DNA of 64,000 nt from Pochonia chlamydosporia 170 (GCF_001653235.2 NW_019154050.1:206355-270354), one strand, 5' to 3'. Shown: positions 11,390-23,878, counted from the first letter of the stretch. Numbers and translations are program-made. Notes: generated by a model not told the origin, from the letters alone.

Positions 11390-12714
11390 TGCTTCCACCA
11401 GCACCAAAGTGCTGTAGCCGATATGTGAGTGTGGGCATCATCAATAAGTGAACTGAGAACATTTACTCAGGAGCTGTGGGCCACACGGCTAGCGCCGAAA
11501 GAAGGAATTGCCGTCGACAGCTCCTCCAACTTTTGCAGCGTCGCACCTGACGCGTTGTTGCGGATTCTGCACCTTGAGATATTGCGAAGCCCAGTCAATT
11601 GAATACGACCCAACGCCGATGCTATGCTAGGAATAAAGCTTTTATGCGTCGGGAAATACGCTTGTGACTAGCAATCGGCTTCCCTTCCGGCCCGATCACT
11701 TCTATTCTCGAGCGGCGCTCACCCTCATGCAGCCAATGCACTACGAGCATCAGCGGTCAGAGCTTTCGTCGTGTAAACTGGGTTTGTGGGACCGAGAATA
11801 TAATTGGTTCCGACACACATCCCAGGATCGTGCCATGATGGCGTACCGCATTGGCGCTTCAATGGGGGAACTTACCTGCATGTAAGTACCAGGACGTCTG
11901 CTCTTCCGCGTCTCCTGTCGTGTCGTACGAAGCACTGGTGAAGATTGAGAACGGCAATAGTCCGAAGCCTTGCGGTGTGGGGATGCGGAGTGCGGGGTAC
12001 AGCATGGCGGGATTCAGCAGCTTCTAGGTACATGCAGGCCTGCCAAGACGAGGCGTTGGACATTTGCGCTAGTAAAAGGATGGGATGACCAGCTCGGTAT
12101 TATGACGTCATTCATGAACGGCCAGGGCCCGCCAGCGCCAGCAGTTCCCAGTGGCGCCTTAGCCTATTCCGTAGCAGTGACCGCTATTTGTGTGTTAATA
12201 AGGTGTTCAGGACACCAAATTAAGGGTTGGGTATGAGTATCACGTTGCCCGAAATTGCTCTCGCTTTGAACCTGTTGCTGGCGCACAATATGAACCGACT
12301 GTTGCAAATGCGTTTGCCGATCGCTCTACGCTGTACGCCAGCTAGCCAAACTTCGTAACTTCGTGTGCACCAGCCCCATGACGATTTCGACGGCCTCAGC
12401 TGAGGCTTGGGACCCCACAGGATCCTACGGCTCTGTATGGTTAATCGTAAGCGTATGCTGAGTCGGCCAGGACTGGCTAGAAGTCCATTGTTAAGTACTC
12501 GTAGCCGAGTCTTCGTAAACGCCCCGACTTTTTAATCGTCAGGGCCTAATTTAAGATTTAGAGCGCACGTGGATTGCGGGGATGGAATGGGGCCGCCTAG
12601 TATGGACCCCAAACTTCCGATACAATCTGACGGAGTTTTAGTGGGAATGGACTGCTGTGGGCCTCAGAACATGGGCAGGAGGCAACGACACAGAGGTTCT
12701 TGGAAGCCGGAGCG
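11390..12714. other. Intergenic, no recognised gene
   Basis: No motif-bearing reading frame on either strand. A 73-codon frame at 11664-11885 (plus) is open but not recognised. Nothing else to report. Confidence 0.3.
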
Positions 12715-12716
12715 GG

Positions 12717-12855
12717 TGGAAAACTAGGTGATATATGGTCGTCCTTGCTCATAACAGCATCAGCGAGCGACCATGAAAAGATAGTCGTGCTACTCCTTGG
12801 TGTAGAGAGCGCGGATATTGACCCCAAAGATGCGCGCAACCCAGGGTGCGTAATC
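12717..12855 (+). pseudogene. Ankyrin-repeat remnant
   Basis: Translation gives LLITASASDHEKIVVLLLG then ADIDPKDARNPG, which follows the ankyrin helix-turn-helix consensus (xxLLxAAxxGHEKIVxLLLxxGADI) with several changes. Only one degenerate repeat is visible and the surrounding frame has no other known features. It is probably a leftover from an NLR or other ankyrin gene like the one at 26272-30050. Confidence 0.4.
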
Positions 12856-13558
12856 AACCAATTCAACTCGACTGATACCTCGTCGCAGTTGGATTATCAT
12901 CCCGCCAAACATACTTCAGTTGAATGGAACTTTTTTTGCTCGACTACAGAGGGGAACCGAGCTGCAACCGCCCGTCTGTCGGATTTGAACGGCCAACTGG
13001 ATACTACGCTTGAGGTAGAATTTACCGACGGGCAATTCGAAGTTCATCATGCAACTCACCTCTCGAACTTTTCCTGCTCCTGGGCAAGCTGGATGGTCAA
13101 TTCCGCAATAAAACATACTTCTAAGCACGAAAGTTTTGGAAGTCGTACAGTACATTACTCTAAAGCACCCCCCGGGCCCGCGGTGACGGAACGCTAGGGC
13201 TTGGTTTCTACCATTCCGGCAATTTGCCAAAAAGACACAGTGTTCCATCGCCAGCTCGAAACCCAAGCCGCTATATGAGCCAAACTGTGACAACCGCCAA
13301 CTTAGAACAAAAGTGCGGGCAGCAATTACGACGCTGAACAAAAAAGGCTCCCCCGCGACAAAGGGCAACTTCCCAATGGGACGACGCTGCCAACCCACTT
13401 CCCCCATGGGACGGCGCCGTCCCACTTCCCCGCAAGCAACATCCGACGGATCAACATGTATATGTCTTATTAAAGTAATCGACGCCCGTGTCGTTCATTA
13501 AAGGGTTTTCCACCGTCGGATAGCGCAACGAATCGGCGTTGTCACTAGGTGACAAAAA

Positions 13559-13566
13559 TATAAATA
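13559..13566 (+). promoter_or_regulatory. TATA-like box of the GH29 gene
   Basis: TATAAATA about 75 bp upstream of the fucosidase ATG, a plausible core promoter element. Assigned by sequence and position only. Confidence 0.35.
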
Positions 13567-13640
13567 TCTCCCTAGGAAGTGATGTTTCGAAAAGCCTTAC
13601 CTGCAGCAGGACGAACTAGTCGAAGCCTCTAACCTACAAT

Positions 13641-15553
13641 ATGCGCTTCCAATTTGTCGCAGCAGCAGGCCTTCTGCCATTGACTGCGCTCGCGGAACCC
13701 TGCCAGCGTACGTAAACCTTCCACTGCAGGGAATTAGTACTGACCTTCACAGCATACAAGATAAGCATCACCGCCGCTAAATCCTCCACAAGATGGACGG
13801 ACTGCCAGCCCGGGGAATGCAACGGAAGGATGCAGATGTTCGACATTACCGTTAACAACACCGGTACCACCTGGGTAGTTTCTCAGCCATACGTTGCCGT
13901 CACCATTGAGGGCGACGGCCTCACAACGCACCGACATGGCAAGATTATGCGGCTTCGACCCGGCGACTCCGCCACTGTGGAACTCGGTGTACAGACCGAG
14001 GTTGTCCATATTGACCGACCGGTCAATGCCACCGCCCACTGGGACGACGGTGGCTCTTGCCAAGGCTCTACTACCTTTGGCTTTACGGCTTCATATGGAA
14101 TCCCGGATTACCAGCCCAACGTCGCCTCTGTGAGCAACCACGAAGCTCCGAATTGGTATCGTGACGCCAAGTTCGGTATATTCATACATTGGGGGGTATA
14201 TGCCGTGCCGGCATACAAGAATGAGTGGTAAGCTACGTGCCTTGACATTCTTCTTCCCAACTGACAATATAGGTACTGGCGGGCACAAGAGACCAAAAAC
14301 TCGGATGTCTATAACCACCATCTGGCGACATATGGTCGGAATGTCGTCTACGATGACTTCATCGCCAATTTTACAGCCGCCAACTTTGACCCTAAGGCCT
14401 GGATGGACCTGATCAGCGATACTGGCGCTCAGTACTTCGTACCTACCACGAAGCACCACGACGGATTCGCCCTATTCAACATGTCCTCGAGTATTTCGAA
14501 CCGAAATTCAGCCAAGCTGGGCCCCAAGAGGGATCTCCTTGGCGTACGTCCCCCACTTCCTTGCCATTGTCGTTACTAACACTCCTTTAGGAGCTCTTCG
14601 CGGCCGCCAAGCAACATCATCCTGAGATCCACCGCGGCACATACTTCAGCATCCCCGAGTTTTTCACCCCAGCGTCCCCCCAAAACGGTGAACTCGAAAG
14701 CGTCCACACCGGCAACTTCTACCAGGGTGCCCCGAAGAACGCATACACTGACAAAGAGGTCCCGTACACCGGCTTCGTTAACAATAGCTTCATTTCCGGT
14801 ATCCAGCTACCCCAGATGAACATCTTGGCCAACGACTACGACACAGAACTCATGTGGTGTGATATCCCCAGCCTGTCGATGGCAGACCAGTTCGCAGCCA
14901 ACTTCTTCAATAAGGCCTTCAGAGAGAATAAGCCGGTCGTCATGAATAACCGCTGCGGCGTCGTGAGCGGCAAGAAAGTCCCGGGCGATTACGGCACCCC
15001 CGAAAATACAGCCAACCTCAGCTTCGATCCTAAGCTGTGGGAAGTGTGCCGCACCATGGATCCCAACTCTTGGGGCTACAGAGCCGATACGCCTGACTCC
15101 GCTTACATGACCCCTAACACCATCGTGTACACGCTCCTCGACGCCATATCCAAGGGTGGTAACCTATTGTTGAACGTAGGCCCTAAGCCAGATGGTACGA
15201 TCAAGGAGATCATGCAGACTAACCTGCGTGATGCCGGCAAATGGATTAAGTCTCACTCTGAAAGCATTTTCGGTACTAAGTACTGGCCTCTTGGCAAGGG
15301 TGGATCTGGCAACTTCCGGTATACCGAGACTGATCAGGCATTCTACATCCACTGCCTCACGAAACCGAGTGGATCCATCAACATTACCGACCCGATCCCT
15401 TGGATGCAGGGCGATAAAGTCACCGTTGTGGGTGGCCGCAAGAATGGCACTATGGTTAGCGCTAGCGCGTCTGGTAATAGCATCCTTCTGGATGTACCTC
15501 AGGAGATTTCCGATGCAGACCAGTATGCTTGGACCTTCAAAATCACGTACTAA
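13641..15553 (+). CDS. Secreted alpha-L-fucosidase, GH29
   Basis: Retaining glycoside hydrolase family 29 enzyme releasing terminal L-fucose from glycans or xyloglucan side chains outside the cell. Four exons (13641-13707, 13753-14227, 14273-14543, 14591-15553; introns 45-47 nt) give 591 residues. The start MRFQFVAAAG opens a clear signal peptide ending near ALAEPC. An N-terminal sandwich-like region precedes the catalytic barrel, which shows KFGIFIHWGVYAVPAY, YFVPTTKHHDGFALF and DTELMWCDIP, where the Asp after WC is at the GH29 nucleophile position. The GNLLLNVGPKPDG segment is the family's end-of-barrel signature. All introns have CTGAC or CTAAC branch sites. The reading frame is intact. 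It probably acts with the fucose-permease-like transporter upstream. Confidence 0.9.
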
Positions 15554-15759
15554 GCGCGCCTTTTTACTTCTGTAGTGTGCAGCTTCTAGAACTCGCACCA
15601 AGACTGGGCACGAGCTTCCTGTTTCGCATACGTTAGTTTGTATATAATATTTACACATACTTTCACATCCGGTAGCGATGTTGTACCTCTGCGTGCAGTT
15701 GATAAAACTCCTCACTACATCCATGCCATCCATGGGTGGGATATCAGCGGTCGTGCAGT

Positions 15760-15888
15760 CAGTGTTGCTAATAATATAAACAATATGATATTGGCAATAT
15801 AGACCCCCTCGCAATATCATTGTATTGTCAAGAGGTGCATATTGTATTACCCCATATGACATTGAGCCATATTGACATTGCACAGTCA
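15760..15888. mobile_element. hAT terminus remnant, family B
   Basis: Starts CAGTGTTGCTAATAATA and continues with AATATAAACAATATGATATT and further ATATTG motifs. The same sequence type occurs at 42515-42645 and a matching terminus at 60031-60055 (CAGTGTGGTAAATAATA inverted). Only one end is present and it abuts the next fragment. Confidence 0.4.
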
Positions 15889-16447
15889 TGGTTCAAGCGG
15901 ACAATTTGCTCAACCAGCTGCTCGGCGGTACGTGGGATCGCATTGGCCCCGGAATAGACATGAAGCGGATCGTCGACAGTACGTCGAGAGTTGGGGCGGG
16001 CCATTCGTTTGCGACGAACGACAAGAACGCTTGGCTAGAGGTCGGGCCGGGCAGAGTTCTGCGTTCTATGGGGGCGTCAATATTTGACAAGAAGACAAAC
16101 CAGCGGAAGCAGGCTGGCGTGCGAAGGTGGATGCGGCGGCTGCATGTATTCCGAGAAGCATTAATGCTCCTGTCACATATCTGGGAAGGGCAACCGGTTG
16201 TGGACCCGAAACGGTAACATTACGGCACTGTGACACATGGCAACTGCTCCATAATGTCTTCCTCTACGACGGTCAGGTTATGAGACCAAACAAACAGCAA
16301 CGCGGCCAGATGTACCGCCAGAAGCTGGCATGGGAGAAGAAGAGGCGACAGGCCAGAAAGGGACGGAGGGAGCAGATGGATGATTGGGTCAAGGTGGCGT
16401 TGAGTGATTGGTTGAGGAGAGAGACTACCTTGCTGCTTATGGAGTAG
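15889..16447 (+). pseudogene. Fragment of OrsD/recombinase-like protein
   Basis: A piece of the same superfamily as the 1197-residue ORF at 33369-36962. The first frame gives QADNLLNQLLGG, VGAGHSFATND and VRRWMRRLHVFREALMLLSH, aligning with AEDLCSRLMLGL, SQVGHSFVMNPD and the region before GQAPRAE there. Near 16195 the frame shifts, and TLRHCDTWQLLHNVFLYDGQ continues in the next frame. Related segments are known from telomere-linked RecQ-type proteins of fungi. Both ends are missing: the zinc-finger part upstream, and the histidine/tyrosine part downstream. The last 60 codons are basic and unlike the family. Confidence 0.6.
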
Positions 16448-16464
16448 GGTTAGATTAGGGTTAG
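16445..16464 (+). repeat. Telomere-like TTAGGG motif
   Basis: Reads TAGGGTTAGATTAGGGTTAG, i.e. degenerate units of the fungal telomere repeat. It overlaps the stop codon of the preceding fragment. Short enough to be chance. Confidence 0.35.
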
Positions 16465-16567
16465 CATTATTATCTAAAAGCTATCTTGCTAGACTGATTC
16501 TAACTAAGCTAGATAGATAGGTTGCAAAAGGAAAGCTAGCAAAACTAAGTACATAAAGAGAGGGTTT

Positions 16568-16802
16568 TGTCACGGGCTATGCCCGATGCTGTGGACCCGG
16601 CTCTGCCGGGCCCGGAGCTTCGGCGCCGTGCAGACGGTCGGTTGTGTAATTGGATTAATTTCGCCTAAGTTGCCACTGCAACTTAACTGCGCAAGCTCGA
16701 GGCGAGCCTCGAGCTTGCTCTTCTCCTTTCTTTCTCCCTAGCTTTAGATAGACAATCATACGGCACCCTTATGTTGAACAAACAGCGGCGCAGCCTCTTA
16801 CA
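16568..16802 (+). mobile_element. Solo LTR, family C, copy 1
   Basis: A 235-bp repeat from TGTCACGGGC to CTCTTACA. It shares GAGCCTCGAGC, CTAGATAGACAAT and GTTGAACAAAC-type blocks with the LTR at 45845-46044 and the inverted piece at 24550-24658. TG...CA termini. No target duplication is seen (GGTTT against AAAAG), so it is old or recombined. Downstream to 16975 a purine-rich stretch encodes a short charged coiled-coil-like frame with stops. Confidence 0.6.
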
Positions 16803-17367
16803 AAAAGAGGCAGATAGAATAGCAAGGCTAGATCTATTGCAAGAGATAGAGAAAAAAGAGGTAAAGAGGCAAGCAAGAGAGCTAAAGAGCTTAAAGCTAT
16901 AGCTAGATATAAGATACTAGATATCTTAGAATGCAAAGAATGCAAAAGAAGATACTAGATAAGAAAATGGAGGTTCTAACTAGTATGTCTCGGTGCTGGA
17001 GATGTTTTACTCTTATACGATGCCAGGGAAAGCGAAGCAAACATGCCACGCCGTGCGATTACTCTTGAAGAAAGACGAAAAAGAAAACGAGACTATGCTC
17101 ATGCACGTCGACTGAAGAAAACACTGGAAGTGTACAGCGAATGTCAGCAGCTGTATGCGCATGATTCAACAGTAAGACTAATTGACAATGAGCAGCGGGA
17201 CCCGCCTAGTCCCGATTGTCAAAGAGTCGAGTTAGGTATTCAGAGCCCAAATCCTCAACTGCATCACATGTCTTCAGAGTAACCCATATTGATATTAACT
17301 ATGTACAAACTCCTAAAATCTGTTACACGCATCCGCAAATCCGTGGATTCAATGAAAGCATGACTGA

Positions 17368-20300
17368 CAAATACCATGTGAAGCTACCCTACATGTGGAA
17401 CCGAAACTTGTTGGCTCAATTCATCACCACCTGGTGTCAAGCAATCAACCAATAGAAACTCGCAGCACAACCTCTGCGCCGAGCCTGGTGTTGCCATCAG
17501 CGTTCGTTCAGACATTAAATCAGCCAATAGTTGCCGCAGACCTGAATTTGTCGCCTGTTGTCAGATGTCATCAACAGTTGCTCCCTAAACTTGATTGTCC
17601 TCAGACAGATCTCGAAAATCATGCCAAGCCCGAGTCTCAAGCGCAAGCAGTTCTGCCACTGTGTAGGAGTTCGCAGACCTCGTGGACAACATTCGAGCAT
17701 CCGGTAGCCCCATTTCAGCCGCGCCACTCATGTGCATCTAACCGTGAGGCAGACGTCTCATCACACCATCCCCCTTATCACCCATGGCAATATTTTGGTG
17801 TTGATACTGGACACCACTCTTCAAGGCACATTTCTTTAACCAGTTCCCCTCTGACATCGCGTGCTGAAGTCGCGTCGCCATGCCACTCATCATCCCGCTT
17901 GTTTCTGACAGGCTCGCCAGCCATCGCAGCTTCATCTTTTCCGGAGCCTCTAGTCTCAGTGCGGCTCTCCCAGCCGTCCCGTCTAAACCATCCTAATACT
18001 ACACTTCGAGCTTTTTTGCAGGCTATCTTCGCACAAGAAACTGACGGCAGTCGCGCTTTTCTTGACGCACAACAGAAAGTGGACGATGGGGTTTTCCGAA
18101 CCTTTTTTGACGTCAACTGTCGGTGTAAGCTTTTCGTCGCCGTGAATTAATACATACGGCTAACTGTCTTCTAACATTCTACCCTCCAGGCTCCTCCGAG
18201 ACTCCATATGATGAGCCCGAGAACTCCCACACACTGCGGGAGAGAGTCCAATACCTCCAACGATATCTCCCTCCAATCTCGACCACATTCGGTCCTCGCG
18301 GCTCATATGACCCGAGTGCTTCTTTCCCGCAATGGCAGAGCTTTCTCTCCGATCCACCTGCTGAACCACTTTCCTTCACCAAGACACAAAACAACTTGCC
18401 AGAATCTGTGATATCTGTTGAAAGACGATGGGATATTGACAGTGTCTGGTTTGGGGCCAAGAGCTTACAGGCGATACGGCCTCCAAACGATTTCCGCCTC
18501 TCTTTTTTGCCACCATTTGGACGTAACATCTCGACGGATCAGGTCATTCAGCCTCATGGGCTCAACTTGGCCAACACTCGGCACATACTGCTGGGTGCGT
18601 TCAATGCTTGTAGCGTCCGATTTGAAGTCTTCCTTTACTTTCCTGGGACAGTTCGCAGCCCTCGTTCAAAGACTCGATCCTCAAAAAATGGCCTCTCGCT
18701 TGAACGACAGAAAGATCTCTATGACAGGATCATCATACCAGCAGCGTATGAGACGATTTCTGACCCTGTACGACAAGAGATTCCTCGATCTTATGACATT
18801 GCCTACGCAAAATCCCGCGCGTTTCAGGAGAAACCCGGCACCGGTCGTTGGCTGCCAGACGATGAGAGCCGTGCCTTTCAGCTCCGGTATACACTTCCTG
18901 CTCAAGACCTCCCACTCTTCTGGAAATCTGTTGTTGAGAAGGCCAACGCTGTTGAGGTTGCCACTCAACGTGGTGAAAATATAACCTATTTCCGGAATCC
19001 CCAACTTCTCTTTCAAGCACACGACCTAAAGAACACAATTGCAAAGTCGAACTTGAACGATACCCTGACGCTTTTCCAAGATATAGTTCTCGCTGCGCTT
19101 GACCCGGATCACCTCGATCTTCACTCCTGTTGGCTCGATGTCGGGGCTCGTGACTATGTGTCGACTTCGTCACCTTCGACCTTCGCCAGATCGGAATCGT
19201 ATACGCTCCTTTGGAAGAGTCATTGCCTCGCTGGCCTCGAGCAGCAACTGTCGTCGCTCGCGACTGAGAGTCCCATCGCATCTAGTCACTTTAGCTCATT
19301 CCTACTGCGGGATGTAGGCACGTACGTCTCCAAGGCAAAATCTTTGCGAGGCGTCAACCCTGGCCATCCGGACGCTCATCAGCCTTGTATTATCCGCGCC
19401 AAGGCATACAACTGTAACAAAGAAACCTTTTCAGTTATGCACAGGGACTATCGTCTCTTCGGTTCTGGCTTCCTCCCGCTGCTTGCCTTCGACGAAGCGA
19501 TGATTCGAGACCTTGCAGTCAACAACCAGAACCATCAGCGCGCTTCTGTCCCGCAGCTAAACCGCCCCGCGCTCATGAAGGCTTGGGAGGCAAATAAGCG
19601 GCATCTGCACGCGATCTCCGACGCGATAGCTCTCAACAGTCACGGTGTCCGGAGAGAAGTTACCTTCCGCCTTGATGTGATCCTGTCAATGTGGGCTAAC
19701 AGCTACTTTGATCCAGCTCAGGAGCCGCACACTGGTCCGCTGACGCAAATGATTCAACTTACTGCACAAGCCGCGAACCATGCTCCTTTCTGGGTCGTCC
19801 CGACAGCGGATATGAACGCTCTTATTCTTACTCAGGCCGCCCGTTTCGTCGCGCCACTTGATTATTGTTTTGATGCTGCTTCTGCCGCCGGTGCTTCATC
19901 TGAGGCAGCACAATCCACGGATTCCTCTGTCCGCCGAATATTCAGTTTCTATACCGCACAACTGCTTTCTCGCCTACTGGCCCTATGCCTCACCAGCGAA
20001 CAGCAACTCAAGTATGACAACTGGATTTGGCTTACGTGCTGGAAAATTCGCAACAACAGCTCCTCACATCGAAAGAGTATGCTGGAAAGGAAAGGGCTGG
20101 GTCTCGGCAAAGTCATCACGGCCTCGGGGATGCTTTGGATTCCGCAGTCTCACATTGACTGGAGGAGTGGGTATTTGTCTCTCGAGACACTTGTTGAACT
20201 ATATATACCTCGAAGCCCCATCCAGGCCCGGGTTTCATCTCAAGCAAATGTTCAATCCCTCACTGCATCAAAAGTGTCCATTGAGTACTATTTACACGTA

Positions 20301-21689
20301 TGGTTACGCGACTCTCGGACAGCATTCGAACATGGACAGCGTGAAAAGGCAGAGAAGCTTGCCCATCGGGCTGCAAATCTTGCTGCCCAGGAGATCGCTC
20401 GGGCATACCATCAGCATCTCCTGTTGAAGCTGGAGGCATACTGGAGTCGAGTTGCCGACATGCGTGGAAATAGAAGGCGACAACCGCTTAGACGCATACA
20501 ACAAGGATTGGAGGAGTCCTCCAATCATCTAGGGCGGATCGTAGATGCACAGACGATTTGGGAAGTCTACCTTGAGGCCTGGGCTGTGTTTGCGCAAGTT
20601 GGCCCAATCGTTGACGTATATCAGATGCCCAGAGGCGTACCTTGTTGGCTGACAACGAGAAAGTATGTGCCACCAAATGACGGCTGGTCCAATTTTGTGT
20701 TTCAGCATCTGTTCAACCGCCCAAGCCGTCCGAGGTGGCATGAGCTCCACTTCCTCCAGCTTTACCGGTCTTTCAAAAAGATATGGATCTCCATTGATGG
20801 GCTTAACAACCCGTTTGATGATAAGTTCCGTCGCCTCATAGGGAACTATATCTTGGTTACCTTCAACAACTCTTTGACGAAGGAGGTTGGCACTAATCAC
20901 ACCCCAGGGAGCTGGTACGACGGAAAGCCACCATTCTTTCAGATCCAGTTCTGGGCACCCTACTTTTCACCGCCTCCAATTGATCCGCAATTAGGCATGC
21001 AGATCATACCCGGCCCAATAGTGGCAACTGCGAGGGACTTTCACCAACGGGCAAGCGCTTGCTTTCAGCTGTGGCCACGAATAATGAGCCCTCAACGGCT
21101 GCACGAGAGTAGCCACACGGAGAAAACTAATTTCTGCAAGAAAGCACTACAAAATATAATTGCACTAGTTGGGCCACACTGGAGCTGTGAGACGGATGAT
21201 TTGCCAAATACACTGCTATGGGGCATCTCCTGCCAGAGTCATCGACAAGGGCCATACGAGGATCATTTTCGCCTCCCTCTTCCCGCATCATATGTCAAAG
21301 GAGATTACCGTGAGACTAAAATTTGTCGCCCAACAATTATCCTGCCAACTCGCAATAATGTCATCGCTTTAGCGGAGGCTGTAGAGTCTGTTTCAGGTCT
21401 TGGAGTAGGAGTCTTGAAACTGCTTCCTTGGATCCGCGAAGCTCTTGGTAATGGCGGGCAACAGTATACCATACTCAGTCATCTCGATGAGAAACAAAAA
21501 GTAGTTGAACCTAATGCCCATTCGGCGTCGCTGTTGCGGCGGTTCTTATCTCAAAAGAACCCACCGCAAAGATTGATAAGTGAGGACAACGGAAGAGAGA
21601 ACAACTCGGAAGACATCGAGCCTGAAGACGGGCTAAGCTCGATCGACTGGAGTGACGACGACAGTGATCTTGCACTAGAAGTTATATAA
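17368..21689 (+). CDS. Large protein of unknown, duplicated family
   Basis: Not recognised. Exons about 17368-18124 and 18190-21689, joined by a 65-nt intron (GTAAGC, CTAAC, CAG), give over 1400 residues in one frame. The N-terminal 250 residues are rich in Ser, His, Gln and Pro and look disordered. The rest is well folded in composition, with conserved blocks NCNKETFSVMHRDYRLF, WEANKRHLHAISD, PFWVVPTADMNALILTQAAR, LIPQS-type IDWRSGYLSLETLVELYIP, AQTIWEVYLEAWAVFAQ, PCWLTTRKY, TPGSWYDGKPPFFQIQFWAP and an acidic tail. The real start is unclear: no ATG opens this frame, and a 79-codon ORF at 17043-17282, starting MPRRAITLEERRKRKRDYAH with a basic region, may be an earlier exon. A truncated paralogue follows at 21877. 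It shows no transposase or helicase motif that I recognise. Confidence 0.65.
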
Positions 21690-21876
21690 ATAGATAGCTA
21701 ACACCCAATTGAAGTAACTAAAGTACTAATTTTATTTGTCCCACTTGATGCAGCGGTTTTATTCTTGATTGAAGACAGATTTAGAGGTTAAATTCTGCGT
21801 ACACCAACACGCTGACGAACCTCCTCCCATCACACCCCAGTTCGCCAGGCACTTTTAGCTCCCGCGTGATTCCCGC

Positions 21877-23878
21877 ATGGGTCCCACAGTCAGAGATGGC
21901 AACATGGAGTCTAAGACAACAACAACCACGAAGACGCATAATGCTGGTCACCCTGATTGCAGACAGCTGGGAACCATCCTGGCCAAGACATATAGCTGCA
22001 ATAAAGAGCTCTTTGGTGTCATGTTCAGCCACTACGGCTTGTACAACTCGCCTCACCTAGCTCTGCTAGCTTTAACTCAGGATATAATTCAGGATCTTAA
22101 CTCTATGACCAAGGATCGAGAACGAGTTTTCACAACTCGGCGCTGTCGAGAGTCTATTTCCCGCGCCTGGGAAGCAAACAGACGGCACGTTGCGGCAATC
22201 TCGGATTCTCGGGGTGGTATAAACTATGGAGCTCGGAAGGAAGTTACGTTTTGCTTGGGAACCATCTTGAAAGAATGGAGCGAGGGCCATTTTGATCCGG
22301 ACCGGCATCCCCACACTGGTCCGCGAACCCACATTGTACCGGCGGCCGGCGCTGACTCGGATGAGCATTGCCCTTTTTGGATTGTGCCCACCAAGGACAT
22401 AAATGATCTTATCTTCACGCAGGCGGCGCGGCTCATTCTTCCGCTAGATCACTTGTTTCTGGAAGCAAAACTCATTAGCAACGACGAAACATCTCTCTGT
22501 AACACTGGAGAGCAATAAACTAGCTGAACGCGTCATTCGGTTATCTGCTGAAGAAATTGCGCGTGCATACAACCGACATCTCCTGGCTAAGATGCAAGCG
22601 TATTGGGATCGCGTGCGGAGCAGCATCGGTCGAGATCTACTGCCAGCTCTTACGCGACTGCAAGAGGCGCAAGAGAATGTGGTGGCGGAGAGGAGCCGGA
22701 TCGTCACGGCCCAGACAATATGGGAGATCTACCAGGAAGCTTGGGCTGTTTACGCCAAAGTTGTTCCTGACGAAGATGATGATAACACGCACATGCCAAT
22801 GGAGCTCCCATGTTGGATGACCACCCGCAAGTATCAACCGCCGAAACATAATTGGACGGATTTCTTGGATCGTGAGGTTTTTTTTCGACCTGCAAAACCA
22901 AAATGGAACAAGATTTATTTCCTTAAAGTTTTAAGGACATTTAGGAGAATATGGTGCCCTATCAAGGCTTATGCGGGGCGATTTGAGCAGCACATTAAAC
23001 CTTTTCTCGGTCGCTCTGTAATGGTGACCTTCAATTGCAACCAAGCGAAAGAAGTTGGTACAAGTCGCACGCCTCGGACATGGTACCATGGAAAGCCAAG
23101 TTTTTTCCAGATGCAGTACTGGGCGCCGTACTTCTCGCCGCCCGAAGATAACCGTGACTTGCGCGTGGAGTGTATGCAATCTGAAGCTCCGAGAATACTG
23201 ACCGCCATCCGCTTCCAAGACTTAGAACGAGTTGTTCATCAGCACTGGCTTTGTATAATGGATCGAACGGAAGACTTGCAATCCAATAGCAGGGAAGTGG
23301 TGAACAATCATTGCCGACGGGCGCTAAGACGAATGACTCTATTAGCGGGCCCAAACTGGGGTAACGAGGATCAGCTAGACTACATCGTACCGTGGCAGCT
23401 GGGAACGGCAGATGCATTCCGAGTTCCACTACCACCAGCAGTTGTCGCTAAGGCCGGATCCGACTCTCTTTTGAGTACGCCGACGATTTTGCTACCCACG
23501 AGAGATGCCGTGGTGAGTTTGTTGAGAAAAATAAGGTCCTGTCCAGGTCTCACGGAAGGAGTCAAGAAGCGGCTTAAGTGGGCGAGGCGCCGGCTTGACA
23601 ATGACGGACACCAGTACGACATTCCCAGTCATTTAGAAGCTAAAGCCGAAGCAGCGGAATTAACAACCCAGTCTCCATCACTCTTACGACAGTTTTTGGC
23701 ACAAACAGAGCCTCCAGAAAGGCAAATTTTTGCCGAGGATATAGATGAAGCGGAAACAGGCTCACAGCTGTTTGTCAGGGAGGACAGCCAATCTGAGCCA
23801 GAGCCTGAGTCTGGAGTTGAGTCTGAAACTAACAGCTTAGAGCTATGGGATGAACTCGCAGGGACTGTTGACACATAA
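21877..23878 (+). pseudogene. Truncated paralogue of the unknown large protein
   Basis: Tandem partial copy of the preceding gene, same strand, about 190 bp downstream. The first part (21877-22518) has YSCNKELFGVMFSHYGLY, WEANRRHVAAISD and CPFWIVPTKDINDLIFTQAAR. It then hits a stop after LFLEAKLISNDETS. The second part starts at about 22517 with LAERVIRLSAEEIARAYNRH and runs through QTIWEIYQEAWAVYAK, PCWMTTRKYQPPKHNW, YHGKPSFFQMQYWAPYFSPP and the acidic tail to 23878. Compared with the full gene, the N-terminal part (about 570 residues) and a central block of roughly 160-180 residues are deleted. Many differences are conservative, so the copy evolved under selection before being cut. Translation from 22592 could still give a 428-residue protein. 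Confidence 0.7.

Noticed and set aside
12916..13425. 169-codon minus ORF before the fucosidase
   Set aside because: No motif, low complexity, and it overlaps other open frames; open length alone is not evidence here.
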